From NCBI GenBank assembly GCA_036513515.1, contig DATBYW010000086.1, positions 1 through 57,697 on the forward strand: 57,697 nt of DNA. Direction: 5' to 3'. Under the pieces are notes generated by a model. The model was given only the letters and a program-made list of their open reading frames with translations, had not been told where the DNA came from and made no database searches. Below are positions 21,606-30,075 of the stretch, piece by piece. Origin of the DNA: Nephthysia sp036513515 (lineage in GTDB: Bacteria > Chloroflexota > Dormibacteria > Dormibacterales > Dormibacteraceae). The position numbers were made by a program, and so were the translations under genes. Numbering within the stretch: the stretch's first letter is position 1; the number at the start of each line of letters is the position of its first letter.

Positions 21606-23207
21606 TTGGGCCACGCCCTCCTGCTGCTGACGGCGGCCGCCGGCTTGCTCGCCGGTTGCGCCAGCCCGCCGCAGGTCGTCCAGATCACCCCGGAGCGCAA
21701 CGCCCGGGATGTCTCCAGCGCCCTGCCGGTGGAGGTCCGCTTCGACCGCGCCGTGGACCGGGCCTCGGTGGCCAGCCGCTTTCACCTGAAGCCCGGGGTC
21801 GAGGGCCGGATCCGCTGGGCGAGCGACAGCCAGCTGGTCTTCGAGCACCAGCCGCTGCGCCCCTCGACCAGCTATCAGGTGGTGCTCGATCCCGGCTACC
21901 GCGACCAGCAGGGGAACATGAACGCGCTGCGCCACAGCTGGAGCTTCGTCACCGAGGCGCCGCCGGTGCTGACCGGCTCCAGCCCCGGCAACGGCGACCA
22001 GGGGGTGGACCCCGCCGCCTACCTCTCGCTCACCTTCAGCCGCGAGATGGACCTGGCGAGCCTGGCCGGAACGATCAGCGTCTCGCCCTCCTTGAGCTTC
22101 TCGCTGCGCAAGGACCCGTCCGAGCCGCGCCGCGTGACACTGGCGCCCGACTCCCTCCTCGACCCCGGGCTGACCTACGCCGTCGGGGTGACCCAGGACG
22201 CCCGGGACGTTGACGGCAACTCCCTGCGAGCCGGGAGCGTGGTCTCCTTCTCGACGGGCCAGCTCAGCTCCCTCAAACACTGGGTCGGCTTCATCGCGGA
22301 GCCCACGCCCGGCGCAGGGGGCGAAGGCGTCTGGATAGTCGACGAGAGCCGCTTTCCGCGCCGCGTGGTGAGCGCCTCCGTCGACCAGTTCTCCTGGTCA
22401 CTTGACGGCACCCACCTGCTCATGCACAGCCCGGCCGGCGGCTGGTCGGACCAGCCGCTGAACGGGACGGCGACCACGCTCCCCTTCCACGCCGAATGGG
22501 CGGCCTTCCTGGCCGGGAACCGCGGCTACGCCTACCTCGAGAACGGATCGCTGAAGGTGCTGACGAGCACCGGCGCGGTCCTGGACGTGGCCGCCGACGT
22601 GGGCCAGGCGACGGTCGCCCCGGGCGGCACTCGTCTGGCCTTCACCGTCAGGGGCCGCCCCGGCTTCGAGATCGACGCCTACGACGTGGATCTCCACGCC
22701 CGCTACCGCCTCCAGGCGGAGACCGGCACTGTCGACCAGCTGGCCTGGTCGCCGGACGGGCTGGCCATCGCCTACCGGCTGCAGGGGGCGACCCCCCAGA
22801 ACTCGCAGATCCGGGCCCGCCAGCTGAGCGGCGCCGCCCGCACCCAGACGGTGGCCACGGGCGAGGTCTCCGGCCCCGCCTGGCAGGCCGACAGCCGGCA
22901 CCTGGTCTTCACGGCCTCGGTGGCCACCTCCGGCGGAACGGTCGACAGGGCCTTCCGGTTGGCTGTGGGCGACCCCCCACCGCGCAGCCTCTCCGCCGGG
23001 CAGGGGCTTCCAACCGGCTCGGCCCTGAGCGTCGGCCAGATCAGCCTCTCGGCGGACGGCCATCAAATCGCCTTCCTGGCCGGCTACCAGGGGCGTGCAG
23101 CGGTCTGGTTGATGAACGCGGACGGCACCGGGCTGACCAGGCTCTCCGAGTTCGGGGGCGCCGGCGCCGGCTACTCTGCTCGGGCGGTGGCCTGGACCCC
23201 GAGCTGA
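21606..23207 (+). CDS. Lipoprotein with Ig-like (Big_5) and TolB-like propeller domains
   Basis: The protein has a signal peptide with a lipobox (LLLLTAAAGLLAGC, cleavage before Cys18). Two bacterial Ig-like Big_5 repeats follow (VVQITPERNARDVSSALPVEVRFDRAVD... and GSSPGNGDQGVDPAAYLSLTFSREMD), and then WD40/TolB-like propeller blades with repeated pattern LAWSPDGLAIAYRLQG, PAWQADSRHLVFTAS, ISLSADGHQIAFLAG, AVWLMNADGTGLTRLS. It is probably anchored on the outer face of the membrane. The start is TTG 21606. The function is unknown; such proteins often bind ligands or partner proteins. It overlaps the convergent glycosyltransferase by 37 nt. Confidence 0.8.
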   Translation: MGHALLLLTAAAGLLAGCASPPQVVQITPERNARDVSSALPVEVRFDRAVDRASVASRFHLKPGVEGRIRWASDSQLVFEHQPLRPSTSYQVVLDPGYRDQQGNMNALRHSWSFVTEAPPVLTGSSPGNGDQGVDPAAYLSLTFSREMDLASLAGTISVSPSLSFSLRKDPSEPRRVTLAPDSLLDPGLTYAVGVTQDARDVDGNSLRAGSVVSFSTGQLSSLKHWVGFIAEPTPGAGGEGVWIVDESRFPRRVVSASVDQFSWSLDGTHLLMHSPAGGWSDQPLNGTATTLPFHAEWAAFLAGNRGYAYLENGSLKVLTSTGAVLDVAADVGQATVAPGGTRLAFTVRGRPGFEIDAYDVDLHARYRLQAETGTVDQLAWSPDGLAIAYRLQGATPQNSQIRARQLSGAARTQTVATGEVSGPAWQADSRHLVFTASVATSGGTVDRAFRLAVGDPPPRSLSAGQGLPTGSALSVGQISLSADGHQIAFLAGYQGRAAVWLMNADGTGLTRLSEFGGAGAGYSARAVAWTPS

Positions 23208-24421
23208 TCCCGCGCCAGGACCTGGAAGCGCGCCAGTAGCTCGTCCGCCGTGCGCTGCCAGGAGAAGCGCTCTGCCAGCCGCCGGCCGCTCCGCCCCAGC
23301 CTCTCCGTCAGGCCCGGCTCCTCCAGGACCCGGCGCATCCGGTCGGCGTAGAGCTCCGGGTCCGGCCGCTCCACCAGGAACCCGCTGACGCCGTCGCGGA
23401 CCACGGAAGCCAGGCCTGCCTCGCCGCTGGCGATGACACCCGTGCCGCAGGCCTGCGCCTCCAGGCCGGCCAGCCCGAAGGACTCGTTGTAGGAAGGCAT
23501 CAGGACCGCCTCGGCGGCCGCGTAGTAGCTCGCCAGCCGGTGCTGCGGGACCGAGCCCAGGAAGTGGACCAGATGGCCGATGCCGAGCTCCCAGGCCAGA
23601 GCCTGGAGGCGCGCCTTCTCGCTCACACCGCCGGCTCCGCTGTCCTCGCCCAGGACCAGCAGCCGCAGCTCGGGATGGGCGCCGCCGGCGCTCAGCAGCG
23701 CCAGCGCCCGGAGGATCAGGTCGACTCCCTTCAACCTCTCGAGGCGGCCGACGAAGACGAAGAGGCGCTGGTCCGGGTAGCCGAGCTGGCTCCGGGCCAG
23801 CTGGCGCGCCCGGGGCTGAAAAGCCAGCAGGTCGACCCCGGGGGAGATGGTGGAGAGACGGTCCGGCCGAACCCCGTAGGCGCGCCTGAGCTCGTCCCCC
23901 TCGCCGGCGGTGCTGACCACCAGGAGGTCGGCGCACCGTGCTATCTCACCCTCGCGGAGCAGGCGCAGCTCCGGCTCCGGCTGGTCGCCCGGCGCCAGCT
24001 TCCGATTCTTCACCACGGCCAGCGTGTGCGCCGTGTGCACCCAGGGAAGGCGGAGCCTGCCCCGCAGCCGGCAGGCGGCCAGGCCCGAGACCCAGTAGTG
24101 GGAGTAGATCAGGTCGTAGGAGATCCCGCAGCGCTCCACGAAGTCCTCCAGGGCATCGGTGAAGGTCGGCACCTGGTCGGCCAGCTCGTACTTGCCCACA
24201 TCCCCGCCGCCCGCGGGCAGGTAGACGACCCGGCTGAGGGGGGCGAGAGACTCGAAGGCGGGTCCTTCGTCGGAGAGCCGTCGGGTGAAGACGTCGGTGG
24301 CGATTCCCTGCCGGCTGAGCGCGGCGCACACCTCGCGAACGTAGACGTTGAGCCCCCCGTTGGCGCTCTGCCCGAGCGTCGCTGTGGGTGAGGTGTGGAG
24401 AGAGATGACGGCGACCCGCAT
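23171..24421 (-). CDS. MshA-like GT4 glycosyltransferase
   Basis: The 416-residue protein begins RVAVISLHTSPTATLGQSANGGLNVYVREVCAALSRQGIATDVFTRR, strongly reminiscent of MshA (D-inositol-3-phosphate GlcNAc transferase, first step of mycothiol synthesis) and sucrose-phosphate synthase-like enzymes. It continues with YDLIYSHYWVSGLAA, WVHTAHTLAVVKNRKLA, STISPGVDLLAFQP, FVFVGRLERLKGVDLILRAL, LHFLGSVPQHRLASYYAAAEAVLMPSYNESFGLAGLEAQACG with the ESFGLAGLE signature. No mshB/C/D genes are nearby, so mycothiol is not established. ATG 24419-24421 is preferred over an upstream extension. Confidence 0.82.
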   Translation of the reverse strand: MRVAVISLHTSPTATLGQSANGGLNVYVREVCAALSRQGIATDVFTRRLSDEGPAFESLAPLSRVVYLPAGGGDVGKYELADQVPTFTDALEDFVERCGISYDLIYSHYWVSGLAACRLRGRLRLPWVHTAHTLAVVKNRKLAPGDQPEPELRLLREGEIARCADLLVVSTAGEGDELRRAYGVRPDRLSTISPGVDLLAFQPRARQLARSQLGYPDQRLFVFVGRLERLKGVDLILRALALLSAGGAHPELRLLVLGEDSGAGGVSEKARLQALAWELGIGHLVHFLGSVPQHRLASYYAAAEAVLMPSYNESFGLAGLEAQACGTGVIASGEAGLASVVRDGVSGFLVERPDPELYADRMRRVLEEPGLTERLGRSGRRLAERFSWQRTADELLARFQVLARDQLGVQATARAE

Positions 24422-24612
24422 ATGATCGCGGGCCGCTTTGAGGGTAAGCGGTTCGGTGGAGAGCGTGACCTCAGCCACGATATGCCGATCTCCAGTCCAG
24501 CCAGCGCCGTCCATTCAACCTCCGCCCGGGAGCGGTGACCAAGGCTACATAGCTCATGCCTGAAAAAAGACCACTCGAGCTGGTGCTATTCCCCCGGTAG
24601 ACGCCAGGCACC

Positions 24613-24634
24613 GGCCGGGCCTGCGAGGCCGGCC
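24613..24634. promoter_or_regulatory. GC-rich hairpin in the cytochrome c leader
   Basis: GGCCGG-GCCT, a GCG loop, and AGGC-CGGCC form a 9-bp stem with one bulged G, 24 nt before the cytochrome c start at 24659. There is no T-run, so a classical terminator is unlikely. It may act in mRNA folding or protein binding, or just reflect GC richness. Confidence 0.3.
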
Positions 24635-24658
24635 GTCTGCTATGTTGCTCGTCAGCCG

Positions 24659-25339
24659 ATGCTTCGACGTCGTCGCTGGTTTCTGCCCGCCGTGATGGCC
24701 ACGCTGGCGCCGCTGCTGCTCGTGGCCTGGACGCTGACCGCGGTCTCCGCGGCGGCACCTTCGCCGTCGGGTGCGGCCGCCTCTCCCTCCAGCGCCGCCA
24801 CCGGGCCCTCGGCCGCGGCGCCCTCCCCGGCGGGTGGCGACGCCGCAGCCGGTCAGTCGCCCGCTCCCAGCGCGAGCGCCGGAGCGCTGCCCGGCGACCC
24901 GGCCAACGGTTCCACGCTCTACAACTCGGCGGGCTGCACCGCCTGCCACGGCGCCGGACTGGAGGGCGGCATCGGCCCCAAGCTGGCGCCGATCGAGAAG
25001 CTTCCGGACACCAAGGACCCGCTCAACCCCGACTACCTGATCAGCACCATCAAGAACGGCAAGAGCGGGGTCGGCAGCTTCGGTCAGATGCCACCGAAGG
25101 GCGGTGACCAGGCGCTGACCGACAAGGACATCGCCGACATCGCCGCCTTCATCATCCAGAGCAACCGCAACCCCGGCGCCACGCCGCTGGGGCCTGTCGA
25201 GCTGGCGCGCAGCAACGTCTTCTGGGTGAGCATCGCCGTCCTCGGCATGATCTTCATCACGTATCTGCTCGCCCGCTACAACATGCGCTGGGTCGGTCGC
25301 CGCGCACGGGAGCGTCGGGAGGCCGAGCGGTCCGGATAG
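24659..25339 (+). CDS. Membrane-anchored class I cytochrome c
   Basis: The 226-residue protein has an N-terminal membrane helix (FLPAVMATLAPLLLVAWTLTAVSAA), a long Ala/Pro/Ser linker (about residues 33-80), and a cytochrome c domain: STLYNSAGCTACHGAGLEGGIGPKLA with the CxxCH haem site and a likely axial Met in FGQMPPKGGDQALTDKDIADIAAFI. A second helix near the C-terminus (FWVSIAVLGMIFITYLLARY) is followed by a basic tail. This places the haem outside the cytoplasm, probably serving a respiratory chain. No oxidase or bc-complex genes are adjacent. The start codon at 24659 follows a GC hairpin. Confidence 0.88.
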   Translation: MLRRRRWFLPAVMATLAPLLLVAWTLTAVSAAAPSPSGAAASPSSAATGPSAAAPSPAGGDAAAGQSPAPSASAGALPGDPANGSTLYNSAGCTACHGAGLEGGIGPKLAPIEKLPDTKDPLNPDYLISTIKNGKSGVGSFGQMPPKGGDQALTDKDIADIAAFIIQSNRNPGATPLGPVELARSNVFWVSIAVLGMIFITYLLARYNMRWVGRRARERREAERSG

Positions 25340-25357
25340 GGCCCCGTTCTGGGTCGA

Positions 25358-26872
25358 TTGGAGGCTGATACGGAAGGCGCCGCCGGGCCCTCGGTGCTCA
25401 TCCTCTTCTCCGACACGGGTGGTGGCCACCGAGCCGCAGCCGGGGCCCTCACCCGGGCGCTGCTGGAGATCGAGCCTACCGCCGTCGTCGAGAGCCTCGA
25501 CCCGCTGATCAGCCAGGGACAGCCGCTCGTGCGACGTCTGACCTCGCTCTATCCCAAGATCATCCAGCGCTCGGGGGCAGCCTGGGGCGTCATCTATCAC
25601 ACCTCCAACACCAGGGCCGCCTTCAGGGCCCTGCGGGGCGTCTTCGGCCGCCAGGTGCGTGGGGTGATCGCGGGTCAGCTGAAATCCCAGGACCCCGACG
25701 TCGCCCTCTCCGTGCATCCGCTGCTCAACCACATCACCCTGGCCGCCATCCGGCGCTCCGGACGCGACCGCGGCCTGATGACCGTCGTCACCGACCTGGT
25801 CGACCTGCACCGAGGCTGGGCGCTGCCCGAGGCAGACCTGGTGGTGGTCCCGACCGAGCAGGCGCACGAGGCGGTGCTTGGCCTCGGCGTGCCCGAGGAG
25901 CGGGTTCGGGCGCTGGGCCTACCGGTCGACCTTCGCTTCCGGCCACCTGCACCGGGGGAGAAGCAGGCGCTCCGCCGGCGCTTCAGCCTCGACGAGAACC
26001 GGCCGACGCTGCTCGTGCTGGGCGGCGGAGACGGCTCCGGGAAGCTGCTCCGGGTCGTCCGCGCGCTGGCCTGGGGCGAGCACGAGTGGCAGATGATCGC
26101 CGTCTGCGGCCGCAACGAGAAGCTGCGCCGGCGGCTCTCCCGCGTCCGCTTCTCCACGCCCACCGCCATCCTCGGCTTCGTGGACTACATGCCGGCCCTG
26201 ATGCGGGCCGCCGACCTGGTGGTCACCAAAGCCGGGCCCGGCGCCATCTCGGAAGCGCTGGCGACGGGCGTCCCCCTGGTCCTGACCGGCTACCTGCCCG
26301 GGCAGGAGACGGCCAACGTACGCTTCGTGACGGAATCCGGGCTCGGGGTCTACGCGACCCGGCCGGAGGAGCTCCGCCAGGCGGTATCGCGCCTCCTCGA
26401 GGGCGGCGGCAGGGAGATCTCGGCGATGGCGGCCCGGGCCGCGGCCATGGCTCGACCCTATGCCTCTTTGGACATCGCGCGGGAGTGCCTGGCCATCGCC
26501 TCTCGCTACGCCCGAGGGCGGGGAGCCGGCAGACCGAGCGTGGACGGCGAGACGGTCCCTGTAGGGGAGAGCCCAGGGGAGGCTGGCGAGGTCGAGGAGA
26601 CGCGCCGCAACGGTCCCGTGGTTGGGCGCCGGCGGCGCTGGACCGGCTGGGGACGCCGCGGCGCAGCGACCAGCGGTGAGGAGGCGGCGGGTGGGGCGGC
26701 CGCTCCTCAAAGGGCCGGGACGAGCGGCGCGCTTGAGGGGGATGTCCCGACTGACGAGGCGGCTGGTGAGCGGAGCGCGGACGATTCGGTCGACGGTGCC
26801 CCCGCCCCTCCCCGCAATCCCCAGGGGAGAGGCCGCAAGGGTTACAGGGCCTCCTCGCAGGCCAGGCGGTAG
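25358..26872 (+). CDS. MGDG-synthase/UgtP-like GT28 glycosyltransferase
   Basis: The N-terminal domain (VLILFSDTGGGHRAAAGALTRALLEIEP; SLYPKIIQRSGAAWGVIYHTSN; VTDLVDLHRGWALPEADLVVVPTEQA) matches the MGDG_synth family that glycosylates diacylglycerol. The C-terminal GT28 half has LLVLGGGDGSGKLLRVVRAL, GFVDYMPALMRAADLVVTKAGPGAISEALATGVPLVLTGYLPGQETANVRFV. It is followed by an unusual Arg/Gly/Ala-rich tail of about 110 residues that is probably disordered. A glycolipid-forming role at the membrane is likely; acceptor and sugar are unknown. The start is uncertain (TTG 25358). It overlaps the convergent helicase gene by 31 nt. Confidence 0.83.
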   Translation: MEADTEGAAGPSVLILFSDTGGGHRAAAGALTRALLEIEPTAVVESLDPLISQGQPLVRRLTSLYPKIIQRSGAAWGVIYHTSNTRAAFRALRGVFGRQVRGVIAGQLKSQDPDVALSVHPLLNHITLAAIRRSGRDRGLMTVVTDLVDLHRGWALPEADLVVVPTEQAHEAVLGLGVPEERVRALGLPVDLRFRPPAPGEKQALRRRFSLDENRPTLLVLGGGDGSGKLLRVVRALAWGEHEWQMIAVCGRNEKLRRRLSRVRFSTPTAILGFVDYMPALMRAADLVVTKAGPGAISEALATGVPLVLTGYLPGQETANVRFVTESGLGVYATRPEELRQAVSRLLEGGGREISAMAARAAAMARPYASLDIARECLAIASRYARGRGAGRPSVDGETVPVGESPGEAGEVEETRRNGPVVGRRRRWTGWGRRGAATSGEEAAGGAAAPQRAGTSGALEGDVPTDEAAGERSADDSVDGAPAPPRNPQGRGRKGYRASSQARR

Positions 26873-29748
26873 GGACACAGAGAGCACTTCCGGCGCTCTG
26901 GACGGGCCTCGAAGCGCCCGGCGCGGATGCCCTCGGCCACCTCGTCGCCGATCCGCCGAGCCTCGTCCAGGAGGTCCTCGGTTGCCTGCAGGCGCACCCG
27001 CTTGCCCTCTCTCAAGTAGACGATCTCCAGCTCCAGCGGATCGAGCCCCAGCGTCGCCCGCGCCCCCAGCGCGTAGAGCGCCACCTGGAGGTCGCGCCGC
27101 AGCCGGCTGGCCGGCACCGGCCGCCCCGTCTTGTAGTCGACGATCAGGCCGCCGGTCCCCTCTAAAAAGGTTGACCCTTCCAGAACCCGCCCCCCGCCCT
27201 CTTGGGTGGGGGGTGGGAGACCGTCTACCCGATCGATGATGCCGCGCAGGGTCCAGCTGTCAAGGTTGGCTGTAAAGGGCGCCTCCACCAGCCGCGGCCG
27301 GGCCGCCAGGCCGCCCTCCGCCCAGAACCTCTTGAGCAACCGCCAGCCCAGCGCCTCCAGCGCTGGACGCCGGCGGGGCTCGGCCAGCCCCATGCCCTCC
27401 CAGGCCTCCGCGTAGAGGTCCTGCAGGATCTCGATCCCGACCTCGCGGCCCTGCTGTCGCAGCCGCCCGGCCTGCATCAGCGTCAGGTGCACCACGGTCC
27501 CGAACTGCGCCTCCAGGGAGGGCACGGCGGGCAGCCGCAGGCGGTAGCGATACCAGTGCTGGCGCGGGCACTCGCGATAGGAGTTGATGGCGCTGAAGGA
27601 GAGCGACGGCCTTTCCGTCTGGTCCGGCGGCGACTGCTGGACGGGCGGCAGCTCCCGGTCTGCCGGAGGACCGTTCTCGGACGCCTGGCCCGGCGGGCCC
27701 GGTACCGGCGGGCTGCCCGCGCGGGAGACACCCGGCTCAGCTGTCACCACCTCGGGTCCAGCCGACAGCTCCTCCAGGAAACGGGAGGGCCGCCACTTGC
27801 GGGCACCCTCGTAGCGTTCCGCGTAGGAGAGAACCAGCCTGCGCCGGGCCCTGGTCATCGCCACGTAGCAGAGCCGGCGCTCCTCGGCGATGTGGTCCTC
27901 GCGGGCACGAACCGCCGGTTCGAGCAGCTGGGCGGGAACCTCCAGGCCCTCCTTGCGCGACGCTTGAGGCAGCCGGCCTTCGACCAGCGCCGGCACGAAC
28001 ACGGAATCGAACTCGAGTCCCTTGGCCTGGTGGATCGTCATCACCTGGACGGCGTCCTGGGCCTCTTCCAGCTCCGCCTCCTCGACGCCCACTCCGGAGA
28101 GAAGCACGAGCTCCAGGTAGTCCACGAACCCGGACAGCGCGTGATCGCGGCGCCGGCCGCAGTAGTCCGCGACGAGCTCGGCGAAGCGCCCCACGTTGGC
28201 CGCCACCCGCCGCCCCTCCTGCCGGTCGGCGCCGCAGGCGGCCACCAGCTGGTCCAGGTGCCGGGTCCGTTCGAGCAGCTCGAAGAGCAGGTCGTCCACG
28301 CCCAGGCGCGCGGCGGCTGCGGCCAGCTCTTCAACCGTGGCCGCCCATGCCGCGGTCGCCGGCGAATCCTTGAGGGCCTGCAGCGGCGCCAGCGCCCCGC
28401 CGCCCCCAGCCTCGCCCGAGGCGGTCTCCCTGGCGCCCTCTCGCCAGCTGCGCAGGACCGCAGCCAGGTCCGCGTAAAGCGGAGGCCGGACGAGCAGCCG
28501 GGCCAGGGCGAGGAGGTCGCTGGGGTCGCGGAGGAGCCGGAGATAGGCGACCAGGTCACGTATCTCGGGCCGCTGGAAGAGGCCCTGAGCCGCCCAGTGC
28601 CGGAAGGGCATGCCGGCCGCTGCCAGCGCCTCGCCCACCGGCCCGGCCAGGGCGTGCGTGCGGACGAGCACAGCGATCTCGCTGGGCCGCACTCCCGAGG
28701 CCACGATCTCCACCGCGGCCCGGGCGATGGCCGCCGCCTCCTCCTCTCTGCGCTCGAAGCGCCAGACCTGGACCGGCGCCCCCGGCGGCAGATCGGGATC
28801 GGCGTGGAGAGGCTTGCTGAGACGGTCAGGATTCTGCTCGATGAGCCGTCGTGAAGCCGAGACCACGGAGTGGACGCTGCGCCGGTTGCGGCCCAATGCG
28901 CGCGTCTCCGCGCCCGGGAAGCAGGCTAGAAAGCGCTCCATGCTGGCTCGCGAAGCGCCCCTGAAGCGATAGATGCTCTGGTCGTCGTCGCCGACCACGC
29001 AGACATTGCCGTCCGGGCCTCCGAGCAGCTCCACGATCCGCTCCTGGGCCAGGTTGGTGTCCTGGTACTCGTCCACCATCAGCCAGGGGAAGCGCTCGGA
29101 GTAGCTGTGGCGCAGCTCCGGATGAGACTCGAAAAGGCGGACCACGTGGACCAGGAGGTCGTCGAAGTCCAGCAGCCGGTCCTTCCGGCAGCGTGCGGCG
29201 TGCGCCCCGAAAAGACGGGCAGCCGCTCGCAGCTGGGCCCGGCGCTCCTCGTCCTCGACCCTTCCCGCCCAGGCGGCCAGGCGTGAGAGCGGGACCAGCT
29301 CCTGCTTAAGCCGCTCCTGCAGCTTGAGGAGGGGACCGACCAGGTCGTCGGGCCGCTCGACGCCGATCAGCGCGGGATCCCCGAGCTCCCACATCAGCTC
29401 GCGGAGCAGGATCCACCGGTCGGGCCCGCTCAGGATGTCGAAGCCAGGGTGCAGCCCGGCGCGGATCGCCTCTTCGCGCAGCCAGCGCAGCGCCAGGGAG
29501 TGGAAGGTGCCGACCTGGGGCGGTTCCAGGCCTCCGATCTCGTCGGTGATCCGCTGACGCATCTCCCCGGCCGCCCGCTCCGTGAAGGTCATCACCAGGA
29601 TGGAGCCCGGAGACACCCCCGACTCCACCAGGCGCCGGAAGCGTTCGGCGATGACCGCCGTCTTCCCCGTGCCGGCGCCTGCCACCAGGCGCACCGGTCC
29701 CTCCAGCTGCCGGCTGGCCTCGACCTGCTCGGCGCTGAGCCGGAGCAC
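26842..29748 (-). CDS. UvrD/PcrA-type helicase fused to a PD-(D/E)XK Fe-S nuclease
   Basis: The 968-residue protein is a superfamily-1A helicase: LVAGAGTGKTAVIAERF (Walker A), VMTFTERAAGEMRQRI, VDEYQDTN (motif II), VVGDDDQSIYRFRGA (motif III), VMTIHQAKGLEFDSVFVPAL (motif V), LCYVAMTRARRRLVLSY (motif VI). The C-terminal 260 residues are an AddB/Cas4-like nuclease: FSAINSYRECPRQHWYRYRL, GLIVDYKTGRPV (catalytic D and K), and CSLCPYRLAC at the end, giving the four Cys of a 4Fe-4S cluster. This resembles AddA-type or actinobacterial AdnAB enzymes for double-strand break resection; a partner subunit is not in the window. The start GTG/ATG at 29748 fits the usual N-terminus. Confidence 0.9.
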   Translation of the reverse strand: MLRLSAEQVEASRQLEGPVRLVAGAGTGKTAVIAERFRRLVESGVSPGSILVMTFTERAAGEMRQRITDEIGGLEPPQVGTFHSLALRWLREEAIRAGLHPGFDILSGPDRWILLRELMWELGDPALIGVERPDDLVGPLLKLQERLKQELVPLSRLAAWAGRVEDEERRAQLRAAARLFGAHAARCRKDRLLDFDDLLVHVVRLFESHPELRHSYSERFPWLMVDEYQDTNLAQERIVELLGGPDGNVCVVGDDDQSIYRFRGASRASMERFLACFPGAETRALGRNRRSVHSVVSASRRLIEQNPDRLSKPLHADPDLPPGAPVQVWRFERREEEAAAIARAAVEIVASGVRPSEIAVLVRTHALAGPVGEALAAAGMPFRHWAAQGLFQRPEIRDLVAYLRLLRDPSDLLALARLLVRPPLYADLAAVLRSWREGARETASGEAGGGGALAPLQALKDSPATAAWAATVEELAAAAARLGVDDLLFELLERTRHLDQLVAACGADRQEGRRVAANVGRFAELVADYCGRRRDHALSGFVDYLELVLLSGVGVEEAELEEAQDAVQVMTIHQAKGLEFDSVFVPALVEGRLPQASRKEGLEVPAQLLEPAVRAREDHIAEERRLCYVAMTRARRRLVLSYAERYEGARKWRPSRFLEELSAGPEVVTAEPGVSRAGSPPVPGPPGQASENGPPADRELPPVQQSPPDQTERPSLSFSAINSYRECPRQHWYRYRLRLPAVPSLEAQFGTVVHLTLMQAGRLRQQGREVGIEILQDLYAEAWEGMGLAEPRRRPALEALGWRLLKRFWAEGGLAARPRLVEAPFTANLDSWTLRGIIDRVDGLPPPTQEGGGRVLEGSTFLEGTGGLIVDYKTGRPVPASRLRRDLQVALYALGARATLGLDPLELEIVYLREGKRVRLQATEDLLDEARRIGDEVAEGIRAGRFEARPERRKCSLCPYRLACEEAL

Positions 29749-29757
29749 CCCTTCCGG

Positions 29758-30075
29758 CTAGAGGGGTCGGCGGCCCGGCCCGCCGCCGACGCGAACCCGG
29801 ATCGTCCTGATTCTCCCCGGCAAGCGGGATTCCTGGTTCAGCCGCTGCATCAGCCGCTCGGAGTCGATCCGGAGCTGGTGCGCCAGCGCCGGGTTGCTGG
29901 TGGTGATGGAGACCGTGGTCCCGTGGACCTGGATCGACTCGCAGCCGGCGGCGAGCGCCTCCCCGATCACCTCCCGAAAGGCGATCCGCAGCCGGTACTC
30001 GGTGAGCTGCCCCGAACCGGGGTGTCGCTGGATAACCCGGCCGAGAAGATTCCCAAGCTTATCCACAGGCTTCAA
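29758..30075 (-). CDS. DUF721/DciA-like protein
   Basis: The 105-residue protein has a DUF721 N-terminal region (VDKLGNLLGRVIQRHP) and a KH-like second part (YRLRIAFREVIGEALAAGCESIQVHGTTVSITTSNPALAHQLRIDSERLMQRLNQ), as in DciA, which assists loading of the replicative helicase in bacteria without DnaC. It directly follows recF, its usual position in actinobacteria, overlapping it by 17 nt. The start is TTG 30073-30075. DciA function is established only for some members; here it is inferred from family and place. Confidence 0.8.
   Translation of the reverse strand: MKPVDKLGNLLGRVIQRHPGSGQLTEYRLRIAFREVIGEALAAGCESIQVHGTTVSITTSNPALAHQLRIDSERLMQRLNQESRLPGRIRTIRVRVGGGPGRRPL
30059..30067. promoter_or_regulatory. 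DnaA-box sequence at the recF stop
   Basis: TTATCCACA matches the DnaA-box consensus exactly. It overlaps the recF stop codon and the leader of the DUF721 gene, about 4 kb from the main cluster in the dnaA-rpmH gap. It may titrate DnaA or be chance; a single 9-mer is weak evidence. Confidence 0.4.

Noticed and set aside
19931..21700. 589-codon open frame antisense to the DUF4388 gene
   Set aside because: Low-complexity Leu/Gly/Arg translation without domain motifs; the plus-strand frame has a Shine-Dalgarno and recognisable modules.
29140..29160. CCACGTGG-type sequences elsewhere (also near 16562) as further parS sites
   Set aside because: They share only the central six to eight bases and lack the TGTTC/GAACA flanks.
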